Assembly (NCBI RefSeq): GCF_007748195.1
Contig: NZ_CP037920.1
Span: 1,054,001 to 1,118,000 of the forward strand
Length of the DNA stretch: 64,000 bases
From: Gimesia aquarii
Lineage (GTDB): Bacteria > Planctomycetota > Planctomycetia > Planctomycetales > Planctomycetaceae
Reading direction: 5' to 3'
Translations under genes and position numbers: made by a program
Shown here: piece after piece, positions 17,936 through 27,377 of the stretch
Position numbering within the stretch: the first letter of the stretch is position 1
Layout of the letters: each line of letters begins with the position of its first letter
Notes under the pieces: model-generated
The model's database searches: none
Seen by the model: only the letters and a program-made list of their open reading frames with translations
What the model was told of the DNA's origin: nothing

Positions 17936-19432
17936 ATGGCAGACTATCTAGCACTTAACTGGGAAAAATCAGAACTCACTGGCATCGAAGCAACTGTCAG
18001 TGGTTCAGCTGTTTCCATAAAACAGTCATTTCATATCGTTTGGCCTGATGAGTTGAATCCCACTCAGGATCCGATTTCAGCTGGCAGTTGGTTGAAGAAT
18101 GAATTTTCGCGGTTAAATATTTCGGTAAAAAACGTACTGATTTCTTTTCCCCGTCATGACACTACGATTCGTGTATTGGAAATACCTGATGTTCCTATAG
18201 AAGAAGTGCCTGAAATCGTTCGGTTTCAGGCGGCAACGAAATCTTCGGTTCCTCTCGGTCAATTATTGCTCGACCATTTGCTGCTGCCCGTCCGTGAGGG
18301 AAAAGAGGCACGTGATGTATTGGTTGCCAGTATTGTCAGAGAACTGCACGATCAGGCGGTGAATACGTTCCAGTCAATGGGTATGGATGTCATTTCGACG
18401 GGAGTCAGTGCGATCTCTGTTGCTGAATGGATCGCACATGTTGGTACTTTCGATAAGATGTCTGATCCTACCTTAATTGTGAATCAGGTAGACCATCATC
18501 TGGAAATGTCCTTGGTCAATGATCAACAACTATTATTTACCAACTCAACATCGATGACATCTGCAGATCGCGAAGTCACAGAACAGTCAATGATCACAGA
18601 GGTCAACCGTTTTCTTTTAGCCAGCAGTTCACAACTTGCTGGACAGAAAACAAAACAAATCATTTTGATTGGCGAACAGCAGGCACAGCAATCTTTTTCT
18701 AAAAAGTTAAGTGACCGATTTCGTTGTGCTGTTGAATTTGTAGATCCGTCACTAAGTACAAAGTCTACATTCAGTGACTCTCACCCGCTTGAGTATCCAG
18801 GAGTCTTGGCCGGACCAATGGGGATGTTATATTCCCAGGCACAAAAGAGTATGGAAGTTGTTGACTTTCTGAATCCTCATAAGGCAGAAGTGAAGCCAGA
18901 TCGTCGTAAACTACAGATCGGTTTAGGAGTTGCCGGTGTGGTATTGATATTTATGACGGCTTTATTTTTAACACAGCGTCGTGTTTCTGATCTGGATGAA
19001 CAAATAGTGGAACGCCAGAATATCCAGAATGGTTTAAATGAATTGCTCAAACGAGGGAAGCCGACTTTAGAGTCAGTCACACTCATCGAAAACTGGGAAC
19101 ACTCAAATTCCAAATCATTAAAAGTATTGAATGAGTTAGATACCGTACTACCTGGAACAGATCGACTCTATCTAAGCGATATGAGTCTGAATCGCTCTGC
19201 CGGTCAATCGATCAGTCGCCTGAGAGCGATGGGCCATGCGAAAGATGACCTGGATGTGAGAGACCTTAATCGCCAATTATCTAATGACAATTATCGAGTT
19301 CATCCCAAGCGAAGTAATAATAGTACTTTTGATTCTGATTACCCTGTTCCTTTTGAGATCGACGCAGAACGGCTTCCTCCTCAAGTAAATACTCAGCAGA
19401 AACCCAAGGCTGAGAAGGTGAATAAAAGTTGA
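17936..19432 (+). CDS. gspL: PilM/GspL-like assembly protein
   Basis: The N-terminal ~300 residues look like the actin-fold PilM/GspL domain (MADYLALNWEKSELTGIE; strand/helix pattern VLISFPRHDTTIRVLEIPD). A single membrane helix (about residues 326-345, GLGVAGVVLIFMTALFL) leads to a periplasmic coiled-coil/PilN-like tail of ~150 residues. This architecture is that of GspL, which links the ATPase to the inner-membrane platform. It sits where gspL belongs, after gspK and before the gspM-like gene. Confidence 0.75.
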   Translation: MADYLALNWEKSELTGIEATVSGSAVSIKQSFHIVWPDELNPTQDPISAGSWLKNEFSRLNISVKNVLISFPRHDTTIRVLEIPDVPIEEVPEIVRFQAATKSSVPLGQLLLDHLLLPVREGKEARDVLVASIVRELHDQAVNTFQSMGMDVISTGVSAISVAEWIAHVGTFDKMSDPTLIVNQVDHHLEMSLVNDQQLLFTNSTSMTSADREVTEQSMITEVNRFLLASSSQLAGQKTKQIILIGEQQAQQSFSKKLSDRFRCAVEFVDPSLSTKSTFSDSHPLEYPGVLAGPMGMLYSQAQKSMEVVDFLNPHKAEVKPDRRKLQIGLGVAGVVLIFMTALFLTQRRVSDLDEQIVERQNIQNGLNELLKRGKPTLESVTLIENWEHSNSKSLKVLNELDTVLPGTDRLYLSDMSLNRSAGQSISRLRAMGHAKDDLDVRDLNRQLSNDNYRVHPKRSNNSTFDSDYPVPFEIDAERLPPQVNTQQKPKAEKVNKS

Positions 19433-19501
19433 TTGGGAAGAATCATGTCGGGAATCGTAAATCAAATGCGAATTTGTTTCATTGAGTTGGGTGTGTGAAC
19501 G

Positions 19502-21400
19502 ATGCAAAAACGAGAAAAAATACTGGCATTGATTTTTGGAGCCGTGATTGTCTTCTGGTTGGGAATGCCGATTCTACATAGCACTTTTATCGAACCAATT
19601 GAGTCTCGAGAGAATCAACTGAATGCGATCAATAATTCCATTGATCAGAAAGAACAGCAAGAACTGGAACTCCTTCGTTCAGCCAAACAACTGGGAACCT
19701 GGGTTGAACACAGTCTTCCGCCGGACGAACACGATGCGCAAAGGCTCTATCTGGAATGGTTAAATGATCTGGCAGAACTTTCAGGAATATCAGATTTGAA
19801 ATTGTCGCCTGGCCGTCGAATCCGTGAAGGCAAAACTTATATTGCTGTCCAGGTTTCTTTAGAAGGGACCGCCACTTACCAGCAGTTAAGTCACTTTCTG
19901 TTGCATTTCTACCAAACCGATCTATTACAGAATATTGTTCGCTTGGAATTAAAGAGTACCGGTACTGGTAAGTCTGACCCACTCGAAGTGAAAATAACAG
20001 CAGAAGGTCTGGCTTTGACAAAAGCAAAACCCCGTGAGCAATTATTTCCACGTGCAAAGGTAGCTGCTATTCTGAATTTTGATGGGACTAAAATGAAGGT
20101 TCAAGACGTCATTGATTTCCCCAGCCAGACTCCTTTTCGAATTCGTATTAATCAGGAATTCCTCACTGTAAATGAAATCTCAGGGGATATTTGGACTATT
20201 GTGAGAGGTGCCAATTCGACAGTCCCTGCTCGCTATGATGCTGGTACACCTTTTGAGCTGTCACCTCTCAGTCAATATTCTGAGGGAAATACAAAACTGC
20301 AACAGCCGATTACTCAGGATACAGAACTGATTAAAGTTCTTAGTTCAAAACATTTTCCCAAAGGGCAACGATTTCTCATCAAGATCAATAACGAAATCTT
20401 AAATGTAATCAATCAGACCAATGGAGAATGGGCTGTTCAACGTGGGGTCCTTGATACAAAACCCACTGCTCACTCCAAAGGGGCAGTTGTCATGCAAGCT
20501 CCCCAATATTTACAGGCGGTTTTTGATTATGGTTTGGTTGCACCCTCAAACCCATTTGCGAAGCCTGTTCCAGATAAAGTTTATAAGTTGGAACTGAAAG
20601 AGATTCCTAAACAGACGATTGTCAGAGGTAATACTCTTGAGTTAAAAATTCCTATCGTAGGTATCAATCCTTCAATCAATGCTCCTGTGTTATCTGTCAA
20701 AGAGAAATTACCAGGGTTGGTAATCAAATCGGATAAGTTAAATTGGTCCCCTGCTAAAGAGCAAAAAGCAGGCGTTTATCCCATAACGATCACTGCAGTT
20801 CAGGGAGATCAAACTCAAGAAAAAGTGTTCCAAATCGAGCTACTTGAAAAGAATACGCCACCAAAAATTGAAGCCATCAAATCTGTGGTTGCATACCAGA
20901 CACAGCCTCTCTCACTATTCGTGAAAGCCAGTGATGTCGATCTTCCGCCACAAAAGCTCAAATTCGAGTTAGCATCAGAAGCTCCTGAGGGTGTGAAGCT
21001 CAACTTAGAGACAGGGGAACTCACCTGGACTCCTGCTGCTTCGGCTGAGTTAAAAGACTACGTGATTACCGTAAAAGTTTCAGATTCGGGGACGCCTCCT
21101 GTTTCTTCAACTGAGAATATTACTGTCAAGGTTTTATTAGACGACGCATTTTTTACGTTCTTAACGGGTAGTATCAACGTTGATGGAAAGAAAATGGCCT
21201 GGCTACGAAATCGGGCAACTAACCAGAAGCAGGAAGTTCAAGCGGGTGACACAATTAATGTTTCGGAGATCCACGCCATCGTGAAGTCTATTTCAGATAA
21301 ATATCTTATTCTGGAGATCGATGGCAAACCGTGGGTGCTCTCACTGGGAGAAAATTTCAGAACATTGCGAAACCTGTCCTCAGTTCCTGTGTTGAATTAG
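19502..21400 (+). CDS. Mosaic GspM/PilO-like protein with Ig-like and GspC-like C-terminal domains
   Basis: 632 residues, about four times a normal GspM. Order: one N-terminal membrane helix (LALIFGAVIVFWLGMPIL), a coiled coil and a GspM/PilO-like ferredoxin-type region to about 185; two beta-rich repeats (~207-260 and ~284-335) sharing the pattern RI-NQEFLTV...RGA and KINNEILNV...RGV; two Ig-like domains (~369-455 and ~460-550, the second with GVKLNLETGELTWTP); and a C-terminal ~75 residues (554-632: GSINVDGKKMAWLRN, QAGDTINVSEIHAIV, KYLILEIDGKPW) whose pattern resembles the HR domain of GspC or PilP. GspM position in the locus and the N-terminal topology support the first assignment. No separate gspC exists in the locus, so the C-terminal domain may supply that function (inference). 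Confidence 0.65.
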   Translation: MQKREKILALIFGAVIVFWLGMPILHSTFIEPIESRENQLNAINNSIDQKEQQELELLRSAKQLGTWVEHSLPPDEHDAQRLYLEWLNDLAELSGISDLKLSPGRRIREGKTYIAVQVSLEGTATYQQLSHFLLHFYQTDLLQNIVRLELKSTGTGKSDPLEVKITAEGLALTKAKPREQLFPRAKVAAILNFDGTKMKVQDVIDFPSQTPFRIRINQEFLTVNEISGDIWTIVRGANSTVPARYDAGTPFELSPLSQYSEGNTKLQQPITQDTELIKVLSSKHFPKGQRFLIKINNEILNVINQTNGEWAVQRGVLDTKPTAHSKGAVVMQAPQYLQAVFDYGLVAPSNPFAKPVPDKVYKLELKEIPKQTIVRGNTLELKIPIVGINPSINAPVLSVKEKLPGLVIKSDKLNWSPAKEQKAGVYPITITAVQGDQTQEKVFQIELLEKNTPPKIEAIKSVVAYQTQPLSLFVKASDVDLPPQKLKFELASEAPEGVKLNLETGELTWTPAASAELKDYVITVKVSDSGTPPVSSTENITVKVLLDDAFFTFLTGSINVDGKKMAWLRNRATNQKQEVQAGDTINVSEIHAIVKSISDKYLILEIDGKPWVLSLGENFRTLRNLSSVPVLN

Positions 21401-21702
21401 CCTCTCCTCTTGTAAACTCGAAAGAGATGGTTACTTCTCATACCTTTCCTCTCCATTTTCCCTATTCTTAGCTCGCTATATTCTCAGGCATCAATTCTGC
21501 AATTCGTAAACCGACATCACTGACATGTACGGGCGGAAGTATTTATGCGCATATTATTACTATATATGGAGTTATGTTAATCGCCGATCCCTAGAAAACT
21601 CTGATTTTCTTTCCAAATATAAACACCTTTGTTCAATAAAATAGTCAAACTTTTCCGATATTAACGATTGTAGGGATTCTTTCGGGGACGATCTCGCTTG
21701 AG
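21401..21702. other. Intergenic region upstream of secretin gene
   Basis: About 300 bp with no ORF of note. AT-rich tracts (tattattactatatatgg near 21550) could hold a promoter for the secretin gene, but I cannot pick a confident -35/-10 pair or terminator. Confidence 0.3.
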
Positions 21703-24700
21703 ATGCGTCTACATTCCTTGATCAGAATTCCTGAAGTCGGCTTATGGCATCAATGGGGTGAAACGTTGTTTTTATTCATACGATTAACCAGAAATTATTC
21801 CAGGCATTTACGTTGCCTGTTAGCATTGCTCGTTCTGTGCGGGCCTTCAGTTTCTGTTTACGCCGACTCAAAGCCCTCGTTTTGGAATCGCTTTCGAAAG
21901 CCATCCTCTACAAAGACGAAGGAAACTAAAGCTGTTTCAGATGACTATGAGCGAAGCTTTTCCCAGAACGAACATCGACCAGGTAAAGAGCCTGCAGAAA
22001 TTTCTTTAAACTATGTCCAATCGACGTGGAAGAGAGTATTAGAACAAGTTGCAGAGCAAAATGAGCTGACGTTGGTAATGGATGTTGTACCGAAAGGTTT
22101 TTTTTCGCGTCGAGATAAACGACTGCATTCCTTTGATCAAACTTTACAAATCTTAAATCGAGAACTCGAGCCTAAGGGATTTCGGTTGCTTCAAAAAGAC
22201 AAATTTCTAGTCGTTCTCGATCTTCGACAGACCAAAGCAAAGTATATTCCCCCAACCATCCAAAACGGTAAATCGAAAATAAATACCGAAAGAAAGAATC
22301 ACGGAGTTCAACAGGTAAACTACCAGAAACAAGCTAAGGTGTCTGAAACACAAATCAGGCAGCCAGATGTACCAGCGACTTTTGAAGAAAGTGCACAAAA
22401 ACTTCCAAAATCTCAATCGAAACTGAGGAAAACTCAGTTTTCAGTTCGTCCGGGTACACTAAGCAGCACGGAAGTACTCAGGCAGTTCTATCATGCCTTC
22501 GAAAGACGTGCTGAACTGCAGGGAGAGGGACCAGGTGGTTTTCCTGGAATCGTAGTTTTTATGAATAGAAATCAGAATGTACTCAAGGATGAATCAACTG
22601 ATTTAGAGAACTTAGTTGATTCACATATTGATTTTCGCGTAGGACTCGATAAAGAAAATAATGCATTGGTTTTTGAATGTGCTAGTTCCAAAGCAAACTC
22701 ATTGAGATCAACAGTCATGAGACTTGATCAGGCTGCCAAAGGTTATGCAGAGTCAATTCAGCTTGTATCAGGTACGATGAAAATTGGTAAAGTTGCTCAA
22801 GCCCTGCATGAGCAATTGAAATCAAGTACAGTTAAGACACGTTCGCATTTGAGCTTATCTCAAAACAGTGCTTCTAAAATACCACCGCATTTACGTAATC
22901 GACGTGTCAATCAATTAAGACAGCGTATAGATCAAATCAGTTTTGATGAAAAGCAGCTTGAGAACACAAATCAAAATCCAGTACCACCCGGCCCAGCAGA
23001 GAAACTGGATCAAGCTCAAAAACAGCAATCGCTTCCGGAATTATTACAAGATCTAAAGGGCAATGTGAATATCGAGTCTGTCCCTGACCTCGGAGTTCTG
23101 ATTTTACGCGGTAAAGATGAAGATGTTGAAGCACTGATGAAGATCATCAAAGAGTTGGAAGAATTAAGTGCGGGCACCCGTCCTGACATCCATTTATTAA
23201 ATTTGCGTCATGTGAACTCGACTGCACTGGCTGATCTTTTGAACGGAGTGTATGAAGAGCTCGTCAATTTACGAGCCATTCAAGGGCAAACTCAAAAAAT
23301 CAAATTCATTCCTCTGGGAAAGCCCAACGCATTATTGATTCTAGCCCCTGATACAGATATGCCTTCGATTCTTAAGCTGGCAGAGGAACTGGATCAACCC
23401 GTGAACCCACTCACCGAATTTGGTGTGTTTCATTTGAAAAGTGCCAGTGCCACCCAGGTCTCTACAACATTACGTGAGTTTTACGATGAACGAGGTGGAT
23501 TGGGAACTCGCATTATCGTCTCTCCCAATATACGAACCAATTCGATCATCGTTCAAGCCCAGCCAAGAGATATGCAGGAGGTCGCGGCGCTGATTCAGAA
23601 GATTGACCAGGATCAATCCAAGGCAGTCAGCCGTGTCAAAATATTTCCTCTAAAGAACGCGATTGCAGAAGACTTAGCTGAAACTCTGAACTCAACATTA
23701 CAAAGTGTTCTTAACCCGGCAGCAGCTCGAACAGCAGGTTCCGGAGCTAATTTTGGAGGCGCGGGGGGTGAAGCAGCCCAGCAATTACAGGAAGCACGCT
23801 CAGTTGTCCTTGAGTTTTTGACACACGATAGATCTCAAAGCCGGGTCTTGCGATCAGGATTATTAGCAGACATTCGAGTCATTGCCGATCCGCGTGCAAA
23901 CACACTGGTTGTTACTGCTCCGAAAGACAGTCTGGAGCTGGTAGAAGCGTTAATCAATCAATTTGATCAGCGTGTCTCGACAGTGGCGGAATTAAAAGTA
24001 TTTACATTGAAAAATGCGGACGCAGACTTAATGGTGACTTTGCTACAGTCTACTTTTTCAGTTGAGAACCAACAAACTGATTTAGGCATTCAAATCGCGG
24101 GTATTGATGATACCAATAGTAATTTAGTACCTTTGAAATTCACGGTGGATCGACGAACCAACTCAGTTGTCGCGCAGGGAGGAACTGATGCATTGCAGAT
24201 TGTTGAAGCCATCCTGTTAAAACTGGATGGTGCAGACAGCCGTAAACGCGAAACTACAGTGATTCAGTTGAAAAACACTCCGGTCGCGGATGTTGCTGTA
24301 GCCATTAATGAATTTCTGGACACGCAACGTGCACTCATTGCTCAGGATCCTGATCTGATCAGTAGTTTCGAGTTGCTGGAGCGCGAAATCATTGTCGTTC
24401 CTGAACCGATAAACAATAATTTAATCATCAGTGCCACGCCTCGCTATTTTGCTGAAATTTCCAATCTCGTCAAAGAATTGGATAAGGAAGCTCCGCAAGT
24501 CATCATTCAGGCTTTGATTGTTGAAGTCGAATTGGATAACGATGACGAGTTTGGAGTTGAGTTGGGAATTCAGGATTCATTGCTCTTCAATCGAAGTATC
24601 ATCGACAACATTCTGACGGTACAGCAAACCATCACCGGACAAAATAACGTCACTCAAACCAACCAGACAATTGTTTCCCAAGAGGCAACGCCCGGCTTTC

Positions 24701-25701
24701 TGTTTAATAGTATTAACCCATTGGGAACCAATAATTCGAATAACGTTGGAAATACGGCCGGTCAGGCATTGAGTAACTTTTCATTACAGCGCGGTAATGA
24801 TGATCTTGGCTTTGGTGGACTCGTGCTTTCTGCTAGTTCTGAGTCTGTCAGTGTCTTAATTCGGGCATTAGCTGCCAAACGGAATGTGCACATATTGAGC
24901 CGTCCTCAAATTCGAACGGTCGATAATGTCACTGCCCAAATACAGGTGGGGCAAATTGTTCCAGTGGTGAACGGCGTCACAGTTTCCAGTGTAGGTTCAG
25001 CAAACCCTGTAATCGAACAAGATGAAGCAGGAATTATTCTGGCAGTGACACCACGGATTAGCCCTGATGGTAATATTGTCATGGAAACTATAGCTGAGAA
25101 AAGCGATTTTGATGGTCAAAGCGTTCCCATCTTTACGGATGCAACCACTGGGAATGTTGTTGAATCTCCGATTAAGAACATTACACAAGTCCAGACGACG
25201 GTTAGCGTTCCCAATGGTCAAACTGTAGTTTTAGGTGGAATGATTACCGAATCTGATACTACTATTGAACGCAAAGTCCCTTGGCTGGGTGATATTCCCT
25301 TTTTAGGCATTCCCTTTCGTTATGACTCATCCTCAACCAGACGTAAAGAGTTATTGGTATTCCTGACTCCACGCATCATTCAAAACGATGCTGATTCTGA
25401 ATTTATTAAGCAGGTCGAAGCAGAGCGCATTCACCTGATGGAAGAAAAAGCGGAAGAAATGCATGGACCTATTTTTGCTGTACCTCCGGGAGAACCAGAG
25501 TTCATACCTGAGGGCGACGGGCTCTTAGAACCGATACCGCCAGCTGAGATGCCTCAATCCAATTTGAATTCATCTGAATTGATCGAAAATGAAAGCAGTG
25601 GAGAGATCCAGCAAATCGGTTATGACACAGAGGCTTTAACAAAACGATCTAAAAAGAAGCCGGCAAAACAAAGGCGCTTTCCTTATTGGGGGCGAGATTA
25701 A
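21703..25701 (+). CDS. gspD: Large type II secretion secretin GspD
   Basis: Outer-membrane pore of the secretion system. The N-terminal signal segment (CLLALLVLCGPSVSVYA) is preceded by an unusually long ~38-residue leader, so translation could begin further in. Several secretin N-domains follow, recognisable by NSIIVQA, NTLVVTA, NSVVAQG and NNLIISA strand motifs. The C-terminal secretin barrel spans about 940-1230, with VEVELDNDDEFGVELG, the gate region, VPVVNGVTV, AGIILAVTPRIS, VPNGQTVVLGGMI, and PWLGDIPFLGIPFR ending in LLVFLTPRII. At 1332 residues it is about twice a typical GspD, mainly from extra N-domains and linkers. A 100-residue acidic/Pro-rich tail follows the barrel. Confidence 0.92.
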   Translation: MRLHSLIRIPEVGLWHQWGETLFLFIRLTRNYSRHLRCLLALLVLCGPSVSVYADSKPSFWNRFRKPSSTKTKETKAVSDDYERSFSQNEHRPGKEPAEISLNYVQSTWKRVLEQVAEQNELTLVMDVVPKGFFSRRDKRLHSFDQTLQILNRELEPKGFRLLQKDKFLVVLDLRQTKAKYIPPTIQNGKSKINTERKNHGVQQVNYQKQAKVSETQIRQPDVPATFEESAQKLPKSQSKLRKTQFSVRPGTLSSTEVLRQFYHAFERRAELQGEGPGGFPGIVVFMNRNQNVLKDESTDLENLVDSHIDFRVGLDKENNALVFECASSKANSLRSTVMRLDQAAKGYAESIQLVSGTMKIGKVAQALHEQLKSSTVKTRSHLSLSQNSASKIPPHLRNRRVNQLRQRIDQISFDEKQLENTNQNPVPPGPAEKLDQAQKQQSLPELLQDLKGNVNIESVPDLGVLILRGKDEDVEALMKIIKELEELSAGTRPDIHLLNLRHVNSTALADLLNGVYEELVNLRAIQGQTQKIKFIPLGKPNALLILAPDTDMPSILKLAEELDQPVNPLTEFGVFHLKSASATQVSTTLREFYDERGGLGTRIIVSPNIRTNSIIVQAQPRDMQEVAALIQKIDQDQSKAVSRVKIFPLKNAIAEDLAETLNSTLQSVLNPAAARTAGSGANFGGAGGEAAQQLQEARSVVLEFLTHDRSQSRVLRSGLLADIRVIADPRANTLVVTAPKDSLELVEALINQFDQRVSTVAELKVFTLKNADADLMVTLLQSTFSVENQQTDLGIQIAGIDDTNSNLVPLKFTVDRRTNSVVAQGGTDALQIVEAILLKLDGADSRKRETTVIQLKNTPVADVAVAINEFLDTQRALIAQDPDLISSFELLEREIIVVPEPINNNLIISATPRYFAEISNLVKELDKEAPQVIIQALIVEVELDNDDEFGVELGIQDSLLFNRSIIDNILTVQQTITGQNNVTQTNQTIVSQEATPGFLFNSINPLGTNNSNNVGNTAGQALSNFSLQRGNDDLGFGGLVLSASSESVSVLIRALAAKRNVHILSRPQIRTVDNVTAQIQVGQIVPVVNGVTVSSVGSANPVIEQDEAGIILAVTPRISPDGNIVMETIAEKSDFDGQSVPIFTDATTGNVVESPIKNITQVQTTVSVPNGQTVVLGGMITESDTTIERKVPWLGDIPFLGIPFRYDSSSTRRKELLVFLTPRIIQNDADSEFIKQVEAERIHLMEEKAEEMHGPIFAVPPGEPEFIPEGDGLLEPIPPAEMPQSNLNSSELIENESSGEIQQIGYDTEALTKRSKKKPAKQRRFPYWGRD

Positions 25702-25704
25702 TAT

Positions 25705-26595
25705 ATGGACGATTTAATCATGCCTTTTCGATATGTGGTGATTTTATTTCTTTCAACACTTGTTACGGGATGTGCAAGCATCGATCTGACCAGTTGGGAT
25801 TGGAAAATGAAACATCAGTTTGCGACACCCAAAAAACCGGTCTATGAAATTGTGGCACTCTGGGAACCGGCTGAAGGAAAAGGGGTTGATGGAATGCCAA
25901 CCCGAGGATTTGCTGGCCAGTTAATGTTTTTCCAGCATAATAACCCCTCGCCTGTTTACGTGAAAGGCGAAGTGATGATTCATCTATTCGATGACCAGGG
26001 TGATCTGGAAGATCAAACAAAACCAATTCATCAATACAAATTTGATTCAGGAGCATGGCAGGCTCACGCGGTTGAATCGACTTTAGGTCCTGGCTATCAG
26101 GTTTTCATACCGTATGTTCGAAAAGGTCGGATTCAAGCGGAGTGTGCCTTGCGCGTTCAACTGACCCAGCAAAGAGCTTCCGACGTCTATTCACGAATGG
26201 TTTCAGTAAAACTGGAAGGAACAACCCCTGAAACAAGGCAACCGTCTCTAACACAGAACCAACAGCACTTTGAAGCAAAAGGTCAGATCGAAGTCGATAC
26301 TTTAGCAAGACGAGAAACAGGAAAGCGTCTAGAGCTATCTCGGGAGCATAAACAAATTAAATTTAATGATTCTGAACAGCGACAGGAACTAATTCAGCAA
26401 ACGAAAGCAGAATCGTTGAAGCCTATTTTAGATGAACGCGATGAACGAATTCGCCAATTGGAAAATCAAATGGCTCGTTTACTGGATGACCAAAGGCAAC
26501 AATCAACGGAACGATTTAGCAATTCTGATAACGAATCGTTTCCCACAAATTCGACCAGTTATCGTAAATTTCGAATGAGTGGTTCGGTGAAATAA
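25705..26595 (+). CDS. Putative lipoprotein co-transcribed with secretin
   Basis: The family is not recognised. A signal with a lipobox is clear (LSTLVTGCAS), so the product should be a lipid-anchored envelope protein. The middle region is beta-rich and the C-terminus (about 230-270, DERDERIRQLENQMARLL) is a short coiled coil. The gene starts three bases after the gspD stop; GGGGGCGAG lies upstream of the ATG at 25705, and an alternative ATG is at 25720. By position, a pilotin or secretin accessory role is reasonable but unproven. Confidence 0.65.
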   Translation: MDDLIMPFRYVVILFLSTLVTGCASIDLTSWDWKMKHQFATPKKPVYEIVALWEPAEGKGVDGMPTRGFAGQLMFFQHNNPSPVYVKGEVMIHLFDDQGDLEDQTKPIHQYKFDSGAWQAHAVESTLGPGYQVFIPYVRKGRIQAECALRVQLTQQRASDVYSRMVSVKLEGTTPETRQPSLTQNQQHFEAKGQIEVDTLARRETGKRLELSREHKQIKFNDSEQRQELIQQTKAESLKPILDERDERIRQLENQMARLLDDQRQQSTERFSNSDNESFPTNSTSYRKFRMSGSVK

Positions 26596-26650
26596 CATGA
26601 TTCTCTACTTAGAAATCAGATTATTTACTTTCACAGAAATATGTCGATGT

Positions 26651-26656
26651 TATAAT
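26651..26656 (+). promoter_or_regulatory. Possible -10 box
   Basis: A perfect TATAAT lies 50 bp upstream of the ATG at 26706. The -35 position (about 26628) reads CTTTCA or TTTCAC, a poor match, so this is only a candidate promoter. Confidence 0.3.
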
Positions 26657-26705
26657 TAACGTTGATTCGATCTGGTTTTGTCTTTGCTTCTGTTTCGGGG
26701 AAAAC

Positions 26706-27371
26706 ATGACGCGCTTTATACTCACAAATGCAATGATCATCATCGTTTGGGCTCTGTTATCTCTTGGACTCTCCGAACGATGTCAAGCTCAGGTACAAAC
26801 TCTGTCTAATAGTTCCTCAGGTAACGCAGGAACAAATATTGGCAACTTTAGTTCCGGAAATAGTGCCTTTGGTGATTCCCAATTAGGGCTGTCTACTTTT
26901 GGTAACGCGCAAACAGTGACTCCTCAAAATTCCTTCATCGGTCGATCCGATGCAGCGCAAAACTCATTTATCGGACGTACAAATGCACAAAATGCGGCCA
27001 ATACTGCCGGGCAGAATCGTAACTTTAACCGGGCAAACACGAGCGGATTTCAAAATGGTCGAAATCAGTTTAATACAGGTCAGAATGCAATAAAAGTGCC
27101 TGCTTTTCGTCCACAGATGAGAGTGGCATTCAAGTCTGCTCCTCTCCCACTGAGTAATATGAAAACATCAATGGATCAGTCCTTTGATCGAATCAAAGAA
27201 CGAAACGAACGATTTCGAGATGTGCAGTTCCAGTTGAACGTTGATCGCAGCGTCACACTACGTGGTCAGGTCGAATCAGCAAGTGCCAAAAAGCTGGTGG
27301 AGTTCCTGGCTATGTTGGAGCCAGGTGTTCGTAAGGTCAAAAATGAATTAACGGTTACTGCCAAAAAATAG
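26706..27371 (+). CDS. Secreted protein with C-terminal BON-like domain
   Basis: The signal peptide (IIIVWALLSLGLSERCQA) is followed by a long Asn/Gly/Ser/Gln-rich region containing two NSFIGR repeats, then a compact C-terminal domain (about 175-218: VQFQLNVDRSVTLRGQVES, LAMLEPGVRKVKNELTV) with the pattern of a BON domain, often found in envelope proteins that touch membranes. It is the last + gene of the secretion locus and ends 7 bp from the convergent trhP gene. A link to secretion is by position only. Confidence 0.65.
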   Translation: MTRFILTNAMIIIVWALLSLGLSERCQAQVQTLSNSSSGNAGTNIGNFSSGNSAFGDSQLGLSTFGNAQTVTPQNSFIGRSDAAQNSFIGRTNAQNAANTAGQNRNFNRANTSGFQNGRNQFNTGQNAIKVPAFRPQMRVAFKSAPLPLSNMKTSMDQSFDRIKERNERFRDVQFQLNVDRSVTLRGQVESASAKKLVEFLAMLEPGVRKVKNELTVTAKK

Positions 27372-27377
27372 TTTGTA

